Shown here: positions 9,170 through 17,909 of the stretch, one piece after another | How the letters are laid out: every line of letters begins with the position of its first letter | Position numbering within the stretch: position 1 is the stretch's first letter | Source: Coprococcus aceti | Lineage (GTDB): Bacteria; Bacillota; Clostridia; Lachnospirales; Lachnospiraceae | Direction of reading: 5' to 3' | DNA length: 64,000 bases | Assembly: GCF_025567285.1 (NCBI RefSeq) | Contig: NZ_JAOQJT010000001.1 | Span: 501,159-565,158 of the forward strand | Position numbers and translations under genes: made by a program | The notes under the pieces: generated by a model | What the model saw: only the letters and a program-made list of their open reading frames with translations | What the model was told of the DNA's origin: nothing | The model's database searches: none

Positions 9170-10618
9170 ATGAGAAATCAGGGACATGTAACGGTTTTTC
9201 TGAGTATAATCCTGATCTCCATGCTGCTTCTGGGGCTCTCCGTGCTTGAGATGGCGCGGATAAGAATGGGTAGTGCCAAGGCCGCAATGGCGGCCGAGGG
9301 CGCAGCCTGTGATGTGAAGGCGGCGTACGACAAGGAGTTGTTTGAGGAGTATCATCTGCTGGCGGTCGACAGCACATTTGGCGGACACGGTGAGGGAAAG
9401 CTTGAGCAGATGGCGCAGGATTATCTGGAATATACTCTGGAAAATGGTCAGGGCGACAATATGAGCGTTGAAGATGTAGCGCTGGCAGAGTGCAGGGGAC
9501 TTCTGGAGAATGACTGCGAGAATATGAAGCTGCAGATAACCGACCATATGAAGGTGTACATGGAGGAGAAGGGAATAGAAGACATTCTTGAGATGATAAC
9601 ATCCGGTGATAAGGCCATGGAGGATGCTTCTGGAGCTGTGGAAAATGGTAAGAATGAGTCGAATCAGGATGAGAGCAGTTGGAGCGGTACGGATCCTAGA
9701 AAAGCGCTGAAAAGCATCCTGACAGGTGGACTTCTGAATGTTGTCACGCCATCCGGGCGGGTGGTGTCAGATCAGGCATACGATCTGGATGGCTTTCCGT
9801 CAGACGGACAGGCGGAGGATACGAGACAGTGGGAGGACATAGAATTTGACGATCTGGATAAATTCCAGAGGCAGCTCATGGCGGATGGAGAGAGATCACA
9901 GACCGGAATAGTGGATGACATATATGGTGTCGGGTATGCATTGGCGAATTTCAATACATTTACCGACAGGAAACAGGACAGACCATTTGAGTGTGAGGTG
10001 GAATACATTATCGCCGGAAAGGATAATGACCATGACAATCTGCAGGGGGTCGTGAACAGGATAGTGCTTCACAGACTGCCGCTCAATCTGGCATATCTGC
10101 TCTCAGACAGCGCAAAGATGGCCGAGGTGTCATCCATAGCTGCGGTGCTGGCTCTTGTGCCGGGGGTCACCTATGGGGCGGCGAAATATCTGCTGCTCGG
10201 ATGCTGGGCTTATGCTGAGACAATTGTTGATATAAGGCTGCTGCTTGACGGCAAAAGCGTTCAGTTTATGAAGACAGACGAATACTGGGTGACGGACATC
10301 AACAATCTTGACAAGCTGATGAATCTGGATTCCGTGGACTATGAAGGCGTGGATGCTGTGAGCTACAGGGATTATCTGGCGATACTTCTGATAGAGAATA
10401 AAGGAGGCATGTATTACAGGATGGCGGATCTTATACAGCTTAATTTCAGACAGACGGATGAGTCGTTTGAGATGAAGAATATGATGTATTCTCTGACATT
10501 TGATGTTGAGGTCAGTCAGGACAGGAAATTTGCATCGTTTATAGAAGATCACGAGGGCGTATCGAAGATAGATGACGGACTGTACAGGTACAGCTTCAGG
10601 CAGTGTGTGAGTTATTGA
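9170..10618 (+). CDS. DUF5702 protein of the Tad locus, pseudopilin-like anchor
   Basis: 482 residues from ATG 9170 (AAGGGGGAG upstream). The N-terminus MRNQGHVTVFLSIILISM is a single membrane helix with a Gly before it, as in prepilins, but has Phe rather than Glu at +5. It is followed by a long extracytoplasmic region with family-like features (MARIRMGSAKAAMAAEGAA, then YDKELFEEYHLLAVD). I recognise this as the DUF5702 pattern, which occurs with TadE/TadG genes in Clostridia and probably replaces TadG. A second hydrophobic stretch lies at about residues 316-346. Its role in pilus assembly or tip formation is inferred from context. Confidence 0.75.
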   Translation: MRNQGHVTVFLSIILISMLLLGLSVLEMARIRMGSAKAAMAAEGAACDVKAAYDKELFEEYHLLAVDSTFGGHGEGKLEQMAQDYLEYTLENGQGDNMSVEDVALAECRGLLENDCENMKLQITDHMKVYMEEKGIEDILEMITSGDKAMEDASGAVENGKNESNQDESSWSGTDPRKALKSILTGGLLNVVTPSGRVVSDQAYDLDGFPSDGQAEDTRQWEDIEFDDLDKFQRQLMADGERSQTGIVDDIYGVGYALANFNTFTDRKQDRPFECEVEYIIAGKDNDHDNLQGVVNRIVLHRLPLNLAYLLSDSAKMAEVSSIAAVLALVPGVTYGAAKYLLLGCWAYAETIVDIRLLLDGKSVQFMKTDEYWVTDINNLDKLMNLDSVDYEGVDAVSYRDYLAILLIENKGGMYYRMADLIQLNFRQTDESFEMKNMMYSLTFDVEVSQDRKFASFIEDHEGVSKIDDGLYRYSFRQCVSY

Positions 10619-10649
10619 GATATGAAAATATCCTGAAGGGGGGTGTTAT

Positions 10650-11555
10650 ATGTTCTCTTGTTGTATGTTGAAAAGTAAATATATGAAAGATAAATCGCCT
10701 CTCCAAGCGCATATTACTATAGATTTTGTTCGGATCAGGTATGGCAGGAGAATATATAAGACAGCTCCTTTGGGATGTGACCGTGGTAGTGCCAGTGTGG
10801 AGGCATCGCTGGTGCTGCCAGTGTTTATATTTGCCATGCTGACTGTGTTTGCCATGGCCGGATGTATACGGACACGGACTGTGATATATGAGGGCTTACA
10901 TGAGACGGCTGCGTATCTTGCGGAATACAGCTATGCGTATGAGCTAGCCGAAAAGGGCGCGGACATGGGGCCGTATGCTGAAGGTATGGCAGATGGTGTG
11001 TCGCTCGTGCTGGCGAACAGGAAGATCAGGGAGTACATAGATGACAAAGGCACGGTGAACACATATGTCGACGGCGGAATGTCCGGGGTTAAGGTGATAA
11101 ATGCAGAGCTGTCGGATGACGGATTTGTGTGCCTCAAGGTCAGATATATGCTGAAGATCAATCTGCCATTTGCCGGAGGATCCACCGTGGGGTGCGTGGA
11201 CAGGATAAGACAGAGGGCGTACCTGGGATATGACAGGTCGCAGGATGATGACGATGATGATGAGTATGTGTATGTGGCTGAGAATGGTTCGGTGTACCAC
11301 AACTCGCGGAGCTGTTACCATATCAGGATATCTGTGAGAAGCGTGAGTGGGGAGGTTCTGGATGACAGATATTCCGGGCTTTCGGCGTGCAGGATCTGTG
11401 GAAGATATAAAAGCAATGGTGTGATCTATGTCACTGAACAGGGAGACAAATATCACTATTCGCTGGGCTGCTCCGGCTTGAAGCGGACGATATACAGAAA
11501 GAAAAAGTCAGAGTGCGGGGGACTTCCTCAGTGCTCTGAGTGCGGGAAAAGATAG
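10650..11555 (+). CDS. TadE-like pseudopilin with C-terminal Cys-rich tandem repeat
   Basis: The N-terminal half is a TadE-type pseudopilin: a basic cytoplasmic leader of about 47 residues, a cleavage site RG|SASVE with Glu at +5, and a membrane helix VLPVFIFAMLTVFAMAG. After an acidic linker (QDDDDDDEYVYV) there are two related repeats, each reading roughly YV..G..YH....C..(10-20)..C..CG: YHNSRSCYHIRI to CRICG, and YHYSLGCSGLKR to CSECG. Three cysteines and a histidine per repeat suggest small metal-binding or disulfide units exposed outside the cell. The TadE call is firm; the repeat function is unknown. Confidence 0.75.
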   Translation: MFSCCMLKSKYMKDKSPLQAHITIDFVRIRYGRRIYKTAPLGCDRGSASVEASLVLPVFIFAMLTVFAMAGCIRTRTVIYEGLHETAAYLAEYSYAYELAEKGADMGPYAEGMADGVSLVLANRKIREYIDDKGTVNTYVDGGMSGVKVINAELSDDGFVCLKVRYMLKINLPFAGGSTVGCVDRIRQRAYLGYDRSQDDDDDDEYVYVAENGSVYHNSRSCYHIRISVRSVSGEVLDDRYSGLSACRICGRYKSNGVIYVTEQGDKYHYSLGCSGLKRTIYRKKKSECGGLPQCSECGKR

Positions 11556-11589
11556 GAGAAGAGAAGAAAAGACAGGAGGAGTCAGATAT

Positions 11590-12036
11590 ATGGATGACAA
11601 TGGATCTATAGTTCTGGAGATGTGCCTGATAACACCGATACTTGTGTGTGCCGTGTTTGTGGTGATGAACATGTTGTTTATAGCGTTTAACCATGCGGCG
11701 GCATCGGGGGAGGCATATCTGGTACTGTACAACCGAGAGGAATACAGGATCAATGAGAGTGGTGAGGGGGATACGGACAGTGCAGAGAAAGCGATGTCCA
11801 CAAATGTATCCGAGACCGTGATATGTGCCGATGGTGTGAATGCGGAAATGGCCATGAATGGGAAGAATCTGGTTGCGGAGATAACTTACAGAGAGTCATT
11901 TCCGGGGATACAGATATTGATAGATGACGGCAGATGTGACAGAAAGACTGCGGCCAGACAGGAGATAAGGGATGTAGGAAATGAACTTAGGAGGTGGCAG
12001 GAATATGGTAAGTTATTGCCAGGTAGAGGGAATTAA
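11590..12036 (+). CDS. TadE-like pseudopilin
   Basis: 148 residues preceded by GGAGG. The very short leader MDDNG is followed by SIVLEM, giving a G|xxxxE prepilin site, and a hydrophobic helix (CLITPILVCAVFVVMNMLF). The remainder is a small extracytoplasmic domain with a basic C-terminus. It overlaps the next gene by 32 bases, so the two are likely translated together. Confidence 0.8.
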   Translation: MDDNGSIVLEMCLITPILVCAVFVVMNMLFIAFNHAAASGEAYLVLYNREEYRINESGEGDTDSAEKAMSTNVSETVICADGVNAEMAMNGKNLVAEITYRESFPGIQILIDDGRCDRKTAARQEIRDVGNELRRWQEYGKLLPGRGN

Positions 12037-13411
12037 CACTTTTTTTGTGGTGGAGGTCAGTGCAGCGGCCATAAATTCCTATGAGACGGACATGCTGTAC
12101 AATAATTTTGTCGAGGGAATAATACAGCCGGAATTCAGGGCCATCAACGGAGATATGTTCATATACTGCAAAATAAATGGCATGAAGAGCCTGGACGATA
12201 TATCTGACAGGGGGATAATGTCCATGGAGCAGGCTGTTGCTCTCATAAGATCGTTGTGCAGTGTGGTCATGGAGACGGGAGAATACATGCTTGAGCCGGA
12301 CAATCTTCTGATAGAATCCGACAAGATATTTTACTCGGATGCAGAGAAGAGTTTCAGATACGTGTATGTGCCGGGACAGGGAACGGATGTCAGAATGGGA
12401 ATAAAGAATCTTGTGGAGAAGATCATAAAGAGGGTAGATCACAGGGACACTGAGCTTGTGGATTTTATGTATGAGATATATGACATGGTGGTGTCGGCAA
12501 ATTATGACATGGAGCGGATGCAGAAATATGTGGATGAGGTTTCTGCCCGTGAGCAGGAAAAATGCTGCTCCGGCAATAGAAAAAGAAATGTGGAATCTTT
12601 GGCTGCGGCCCGTGAGCAGGAGCTTTTGATGGATGAGGTGTTCGGAACGGATCAAAGCAGTGCGGCGGCGTTGACGATACCGACAATGGAGAAAAACAAA
12701 TATGATAGGATATTTTTCATACTCATAGGATTTACTGTGGTGGCATTTACGGGAATAGCGGCTGTTCAATTTTATATACAGGGGCATGCGGCGGATGTGA
12801 GATTTATAATGCTGGCACTCATCGTGCTGTCCGTGGAGTTATTTGTCTATGTGGAGATGAAGAGGAAGCTGTCTGCTGCTGAGGATGAACGGCGGGGACA
12901 GGAGGGCGTGGAGTGCTCAGAGCTGCGATATGCGGAGGAAGATGAAAACAGAAGACCTAAAAAACAGAATGTTGATGCATTGGAACATGTAAGTCTGGCT
13001 GACGAAATACCTGGCGATACCACGGTGCTTGGCTCGGAGGATGACTGTACAACCCTGCTTACACAGCATAATCTCGATGGCAGAGAGTCCGCACAGGAGC
13101 AGAGACTGTCTGTGAGACTGATCGAAGACGGAGGCATTGTGGCTACTGAATTCCCGGTGACGCCGGAGGGAGTTGTATTGGGGCGGGACAGACGACAGGC
13201 GGATCAGGTTATAGAGGATATCAGCGTCAGTAGAAGGCACATAAGGATATACGAGGATGCAGAGAAGATCTATGTCGAAGATCTTGATTCCACAAATGGA
13301 ACTGTCATAAATGGGATCAGGCTTCCGGCGGGCAGGAGCTGGCAGCTTGCGGACAGAGATGTTCTGTGTATAGGCACCAGGCAATACCATATTCAAATAT
13401 TGCTTATCTGA
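12005..13411 (+). CDS. DUF6382 plus FHA-domain protein of the pilus locus
   Basis: 468 residues from ATG 12005; AGGAGGT at 11989-11995 decides against an upstream ATG at 11981. The N-terminal half (about 1-180) fits the DUF6382 pattern, a kinase-like-derived domain of unknown role (YMLEPDNLLIESDKIFY). Two membrane helices lie near 230-280. The C-terminal 90 residues form a forkhead-associated domain with canonical residues VLGRDRR, ISVSRRHIRI and DLDSTNGTVINGI. FHA domains bind phosphothreonine, so a Ser/Thr kinase could control the pilus. Last gene of the Tad operon; a new promoter starts immediately after its stop. Confidence 0.85.
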   Translation: MVSYCQVEGINTFFVVEVSAAAINSYETDMLYNNFVEGIIQPEFRAINGDMFIYCKINGMKSLDDISDRGIMSMEQAVALIRSLCSVVMETGEYMLEPDNLLIESDKIFYSDAEKSFRYVYVPGQGTDVRMGIKNLVEKIIKRVDHRDTELVDFMYEIYDMVVSANYDMERMQKYVDEVSAREQEKCCSGNRKRNVESLAAAREQELLMDEVFGTDQSSAAALTIPTMEKNKYDRIFFILIGFTVVAFTGIAAVQFYIQGHAADVRFIMLALIVLSVELFVYVEMKRKLSAAEDERRGQEGVECSELRYAEEDENRRPKKQNVDALEHVSLADEIPGDTTVLGSEDDCTTLLTQHNLDGRESAQEQRLSVRLIEDGGIVATEFPVTPEGVVLGRDRRQADQVIEDISVSRRHIRIYEDAEKIYVEDLDSTNGTVINGIRLPAGRSWQLADRDVLCIGTRQYHIQILLI

Positions 13412-13440
13412 TTGATATAAAATGTAAATTCAGATATAAT
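13412..13440 (+). promoter_or_regulatory. sigma-A type promoter for dnaX-ybaB-recR
   Basis: TTGATA at 13412-13417 and TATAAT at 13435-13440 with a 17-base spacer, directly after the FHA gene stop and 41 bases before dnaX. Confidence 0.75.
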
Positions 13441-13480
13441 AGTCTGTGTGAGTTTTATGATACAAAGGTAGGTATTGGTG

Positions 13481-15127
13481 ATGTCGTATGTAGCTTTATA
13501 TAGAAAATGGAGACCTGATACTTTTGACGAGGTAAAGGGGCAGGATCATATAGTTACCACTCTTAGAAACCAGATTAAGAATGATAGACTTGGTCATGCC
13601 TTTTTATTTTGCGGTACAAGAGGAACAGGTAAGACTTCGATCGCCAAGATATTTGCCAAGGCATGTAACTGTGAGCATCCGGTGGACGGAAGCCCATGTA
13701 ATGAATGTGCAAGCTGCAGAGCCATATCGGATGGATCATCGCTTAATGTCATTGAGATAGATGCGGCCTCCAACAATGGTGTTGACAATATAAGGCAGAT
13801 AAGGGAGGAGGTAGCATATCCTCCTACTGAGGGCAAGTATAAGGTATACATCATAGATGAGGTTCATATGTTGTCTCCGGGAGCGTTCAACGCTCTGTTA
13901 AAGACTCTCGAGGAGCCGCCATCATATGTAATATTCATACTGGCTACCACGGAGTCCCACAAGATACCTATAACCATATCGTCAAGGTGTCAGAAGTACG
14001 ACTTCAGACGTATCCCGGTGGATGTCATCTCGGATCGACTGGAGGAGCTTATGAACAGGGAGGGACTTGATGCGGATAAGAAGGCGATAGATTATATCGC
14101 AAAATCCGGCGATGGTTCCATGAGAGATGCCTTATCTATTCTGGATCAGTGCGTTGCATTCAATCTCGGACAGAAGCTTACATATGATAATGTGCTTGAG
14201 ACCATAGGAGCTGTGGACATAGATACATTTGCAAGACTTCTGGAGTGCGTGCTGGAATCTGATGTTGAACATGCAATAGATGTGGTTGACGAAGTTGTGT
14301 GGCAGGGACGTGAGCTTGGCCGTTTCGTAAATGAATTTACATGGTTTCTCAGGAACATACTCGTTGTCAAGCTGTCCTCGGCGGAGGGCGACAGATTGGA
14401 TATGACCAAGGAGAATTTGGAACGCATAAGAGAGATATCCGGTCATATGGAGGAGAGCACCATAGTAAGATATATAAACGTGTTCTCGGATACAGCCGCC
14501 AGCATCAAGTATTCCTCACAGAAGAGGATAGTGCTTGAGATGGCTGTCATAAAGCTGTGCAGACCACAGATGGAGGTTGATACCACAAGTCTGATTGAGA
14601 GGGTAAGGATGCTTGAGAAGAAGCTTGATGACCTTGAGGCAAATGGCATACAGGCTGCGCCGGTTCAAAGTGCTGCCCCCGTAAGCCCGGCTGACGATGT
14701 GATAGATCAGAAGGGCATGAAGGAATATCAGGACAAGCTGGCAATGGAGCTTCCAAAGGCAGAGTTCGAGGATCTGCAGAGAGCTGCGGAGAACTGGAAT
14801 GATATACTGGAGAAGCTGTCGGTTCCTGCGAGAAGATATCTCAAGAGAAATGATGCTGATCCGGCCATAAGGACGAAGCTCATACTGTCCGATGATCACA
14901 GAAGACTTCTGCTCATGATCCCGCTGACGGATGACGATATGCCGAAGTTATACTTTGACAAGCCTGAGAATGTGGAGCATGTGAAGAGTGTGATCGAGGA
15001 ATATCTTGGAAGAGAGATTGAATTTGAGATACTTTGTACAAGGAATTCCCACAGTGATAATGGAAGGCTTGAGACGGAGAATATACTGAACCTGAACAAG
15101 ATCAACTTTCCAATAGATAAGAAATGA
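13481..15127 (+). CDS. dnaX: DNA polymerase III subunit gamma/tau
   Basis: 548-residue clamp-loader ATPase that loads the sliding clamp at the replication fork. It opens with the DnaX signature YVALYRKWRPDTFDEVKGQ, then a Walker A GTRGTGKTSIA, a zinc-binding set CNCEHPVDGSPCNECASC, a Walker B DEVHMLSPGAFNALLKTLEE and sensor 1 (ILATTE). The tau-like C-terminal region runs from about 370. ATG at 13481 is chosen over in-frame TTG 13475 and GTG 13478 because AAGGTAGGT is then correctly spaced. The neighbours ybaB and recR form the classical dnaX-ybaB-recR order. Confidence 0.97.
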   Translation: MSYVALYRKWRPDTFDEVKGQDHIVTTLRNQIKNDRLGHAFLFCGTRGTGKTSIAKIFAKACNCEHPVDGSPCNECASCRAISDGSSLNVIEIDAASNNGVDNIRQIREEVAYPPTEGKYKVYIIDEVHMLSPGAFNALLKTLEEPPSYVIFILATTESHKIPITISSRCQKYDFRRIPVDVISDRLEELMNREGLDADKKAIDYIAKSGDGSMRDALSILDQCVAFNLGQKLTYDNVLETIGAVDIDTFARLLECVLESDVEHAIDVVDEVVWQGRELGRFVNEFTWFLRNILVVKLSSAEGDRLDMTKENLERIREISGHMEESTIVRYINVFSDTAASIKYSSQKRIVLEMAVIKLCRPQMEVDTTSLIERVRMLEKKLDDLEANGIQAAPVQSAAPVSPADDVIDQKGMKEYQDKLAMELPKAEFEDLQRAAENWNDILEKLSVPARRYLKRNDADPAIRTKLILSDDHRRLLLMIPLTDDDMPKLYFDKPENVEHVKSVIEEYLGREIEFEILCTRNSHSDNGRLETENILNLNKINFPIDKK

Positions 15128-15175
15128 TGATATCATATTATAAATTATTTAATCAGAATAAGGAGGACTATTGTA

Positions 15176-15526
15176 ATGGCTAAGAGAGGCGGTTTCCCAG
15201 GAGGTATGATGCCTGGTAATATGAACAATCTTATGAAGCAGGCACAGAAGATGCAGAAGCAGATGGAGGAGACAACTAAGACACTTGAGGATAAGGTGTA
15301 TGAGTCATCTGTAGGTGGAGGAGTTGTCACTGCAAAGGTGTCAGGTAAGAAGGAACTCATGGAGATCAAGCTTGATCCTGAGGTTGTTGATCCTGATGAT
15401 ATAGAGACACTTGAGGATCTTATCATATCGGCTGTGAACGAGGCACTGAGAGCACAGGAGGATGACTACAATAGCAGTATGGGCAAGATCTCAGGTGGAA
15501 TGGGACTTGGAGGATTGCCGTTCTAA
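15176..15526 (+). CDS. YbaB/EbfC nucleoid-associated protein
   Basis: 116-residue DNA-binding dimer. Typical features are a Gly/Met-rich start (GGMMPGNMNNLMKQAQKMQK), a long amphipathic helix, and the beta-rich core with SVGGGVVTAKVSGKKEL and IKLDPEVVDPDD. Preceded by AAGGAGG. Its stop overlaps the recR start by one base (TAATG), so translation is coupled. Function in nucleoid organisation or recombination is from the family. Confidence 0.93.
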   Translation: MAKRGGFPGGMMPGNMNNLMKQAQKMQKQMEETTKTLEDKVYESSVGGGVVTAKVSGKKELMEIKLDPEVVDPDDIETLEDLIISAVNEALRAQEDDYNSSMGKISGGMGLGGLPF

Positions 15527-16125
15527 TGGAAGTTTATGGAGGAGAAGTAAACAGACTTATAGAAGAGCTGGGAAGACTCCCGGGAATAGGCTCCAAGACG
15601 GCTCAGAGACTGGCGTTTCACATAATCAGTATGCCTGAGGAGAGGGCGCTGGCGTTATCCGATGCCATTGTGAATGCAAAGAAGAACATAAAATACTGCA
15701 GTTGTTGCTATACGATAACTGACAGGGAGGTATGTCCTATATGCAGTTCACCAAATAGGAATCACAAGGTGATAATGGTGGTGGAGACCCCGAGGGATCT
15801 GGCGGCATATGAGAGAACAGGACAGTTTGATGGCGTTTATCATGTGCTCCACGGAGTTATAAATCCTGCCCTGGGTATCGGCCCGGCGGATATCAGGATA
15901 TCCGAGCTCATGAGAAGGCTTCAGAATGAAGATGTGGATGAGCTCATAATCGCTACAGGTTCAGGCCCGGAGGGTGAGGCGACTGCGATGTATATATCAA
16001 AGCTTGTGAAGCCGGCCGGTATCAAGGTCAGCCGTATAGCAAGCGGTGTGCCTGTAGGCGGAGATCTGGAGTGTATAGATGAGGTTACGCTTCTGAGGGC
16101 TCTTGAGGGAAGAGTATACTTATAA
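15526..16125 (+). CDS. recR: recombination protein RecR
   Basis: 199 residues, standard length. RecR with RecO helps load RecA on single-stranded gaps. Seen are the helix-hairpin-helix LPGIGSKTAQRLAFHI, a four-cysteine zinc motif (CSCCYTITDREVCPIC), and the Toprim domain opening IMVVETPRDLAAYE and continuing to ATGSGPEGEATAMYI. Third gene of the dnaX operon. Confidence 0.97.
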   Translation: MEVYGGEVNRLIEELGRLPGIGSKTAQRLAFHIISMPEERALALSDAIVNAKKNIKYCSCCYTITDREVCPICSSPNRNHKVIMVVETPRDLAAYERTGQFDGVYHVLHGVINPALGIGPADIRISELMRRLQNEDVDELIIATGSGPEGEATAMYISKLVKPAGIKVSRIASGVPVGGDLECIDEVTLLRALEGRVYL

Positions 16126-16148
16126 TGTATACAGACAGTCTGTGTACA
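16126..16148 (+). promoter_or_regulatory. 23-bp near-perfect dyad between recR and pfk
   Basis: TGTATACAGAC and GTCTGTGTACA are inverted copies with one mismatch around a central A. It overlaps a TATAAT (16121-16126) and lies 30 bases before the phosphofructokinase start, so an operator is plausible. No T tract follows, which argues against a terminator. Confidence 0.45.
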
Positions 16149-16178
16149 TAAGAAAAATAAAAGAAAGAGGTGCAGAGT

Positions 16179-17255
16179 ATGTTAAGAGTAGGCTTTTTGA
16201 CTAGTGGTGGTGACTGTCAGGCATTAAATGCAACTATGCGCGGAATCGCAAAGGGTTTGTATGAATTGTTTGACGAGGTTGAGATCTATGGATTCCTTGA
16301 GGGTTACAAGGGACTCATTAGAGGCAACTATATCAAGATGAAGCCGGCTGATTTCTCAGGTATTATCAACAAGGGTGGAACGATCCTCGGCAGTTCAAGA
16401 CAGCCATTCAAGCTCATGGGAGAGCCAACTGAGGATGGTCTTGACAAGGTAAAGTCCATGAAGGATACCTATAAGAAGCTGAAGCTGGATTGCCTGTGCG
16501 TTTTAGGTGGAAATGGTTCACAGAAGACCGCAAATCTCCTCAGTGAGGAGGGACTCAATGTCATCGGTCTGCCAAAGACCATAGACAATGATCTGTGGGG
16601 AACTGACATGACATTTGGTTTCCAGAGTGCTGTTGATATAGCGACCCAGACAATAGACTGTATCCACACAACCGCTGCATCGCATAACAGAATCTTTATC
16701 GTTGAGATTATGGGCCACAAGGTTGGCTGGATAACTCTCCACGCCGGAATCGCCGGTGGCGCAGATGTGATCCTGCTCCCGGAGATCCCATACGATATCG
16801 ATAAGGTATATAAGGCTATAGACAAGAGAACAAAGGACAACAAGGGCTTCACGATAGTTGCAGTTGCCGAAGGTGCTATTCCGAAGGAGATCGCAGAGCT
16901 TCCAAAGAAGAAGAGAAAAGAAGCGATAGCCAACAATCCATATCCATCAGTTGCGTATGAGCTGGCTGATAAGCTCAAGGCGTACACAACACAGGATATA
17001 AGAATAGCAATACCTGGACATACCCAGAGAGGTGGAAGTCCGGATGCATATGACAGAGTCATATCATCAAGATTTGGAGCAAAGGCAGCAGAGCTCATAA
17101 AGGCAAAGGATTTTGGAAAGCTTGTTGTATTCCTTGACAACAAGGTTACAGCTATCCCACTCTCAGAGAGTGCAGGAAAGCTCAAATACGTATCTCCTGA
17201 TGACGACATCATCAGCGAGGCAAGAACACTTGGAATCTCATTCGGAGACAGATAA
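16179..17255 (+). CDS. 6-phosphofructokinase, clostridial Lys124-type clade
   Basis: Phosphorylates fructose 6-phosphate to the 1,6-bisphosphate in glycolysis; 358 residues from ATG 16179 (AAAGAGG upstream). The N-terminal nucleotide loop is TSGGDCQALNATMRG. The catalytic loop is LPKTIDND, with the general base Asp in TIDND. The phosphoryl-donor loop reads GGNGSQ. In this family a Gly after GG(D/N) favours ATP and an Asp there favours pyrophosphate, so ATP is the better guess, but the Asn and the Lys of PKTIDND are not the classical PfkA residues. The donor should be treated as open. Confidence 0.88.
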   Translation: MLRVGFLTSGGDCQALNATMRGIAKGLYELFDEVEIYGFLEGYKGLIRGNYIKMKPADFSGIINKGGTILGSSRQPFKLMGEPTEDGLDKVKSMKDTYKKLKLDCLCVLGGNGSQKTANLLSEEGLNVIGLPKTIDNDLWGTDMTFGFQSAVDIATQTIDCIHTTAASHNRIFIVEIMGHKVGWITLHAGIAGGADVILLPEIPYDIDKVYKAIDKRTKDNKGFTIVAVAEGAIPKEIAELPKKKRKEAIANNPYPSVAYELADKLKAYTTQDIRIAIPGHTQRGGSPDAYDRVISSRFGAKAAELIKAKDFGKLVVFLDNKVTAIPLSESAGKLKYVSPDDDIISEARTLGISFGDR

Positions 17256-17351
17256 AGTAAGCTCTGAAAAAAGTAACAGAGATATTCACACATTCTCCCC
17301 ATTTGCATATCTATGTAATAGACATACAACAATGCAGATAGGGAGATTTGT

Positions 17352-17909
17352 ATGAGTGAAGAATTTAAGTATATTCCTTACAGCCCGGACGATGAAAACC
17401 TCAGGGGGCTTATAAGGGATGGAAATGTCTATAATATCAAGACACCTGTGATACCCGGTATGGGTGAGACTGGTGGATACAGTATGAGTTCGACAGGAAT
17501 CATGCTTCCTGACTGTGATGATGGAACAGATGAAATGATGAGGGATATTGAGTACATGAAGGAGATGTACCCGGAAGAACTCCGAAAGGTCAGCATGGCC
17601 GTGGAGGAGGAGTGTGACAAGCTCGAGTATGAGGGCAGTCCGATGCTTGTTCAATATCCTGACAGAGAAGAGATGCGCCGTGTTGCGCGAAGGGTGTACG
17701 ATGATCTGAGCGAAAGTGGGCAGATATCGGAGGATTGTTATGCAGGAATGGCTTCGGCAGGTGAAGCTTCGTACGAGGAACCGCCATATGTCCCAGAGGG
17801 ACCCGGATGCGCCAATTGTGTTATGAGAAATATAATCGAACTGCTTGTGTGCAATGAATTCTGTATGAGACGCGACAGGCATAGAAGACGTAGAAGAAGG
17901 TTTTATTAA
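17352..17909 (+). CDS. conserved clostridial hypothetical protein with basic C-terminus
   Basis: 185 residues; GGGAG upstream supports the start. The central part is acidic and helical (YMKEMYPEELRKVSMAVEEE, then CDKLEYEGSPM), a pattern I have seen in unassigned Clostridia proteins, some near sporulation genes. Four cysteines near the end (GCANCVM and LVCNEFCMRR) could bind metal, followed by an Arg/His-rich tail. No signal peptide or membrane segment. It is separated from the next gene by nothing, so the two are probably co-transcribed. No function can be assigned. Confidence 0.7.
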   Translation: MSEEFKYIPYSPDDENLRGLIRDGNVYNIKTPVIPGMGETGGYSMSSTGIMLPDCDDGTDEMMRDIEYMKEMYPEELRKVSMAVEEECDKLEYEGSPMLVQYPDREEMRRVARRVYDDLSESGQISEDCYAGMASAGEASYEEPPYVPEGPGCANCVMRNIIELLVCNEFCMRRDRHRRRRRRFY

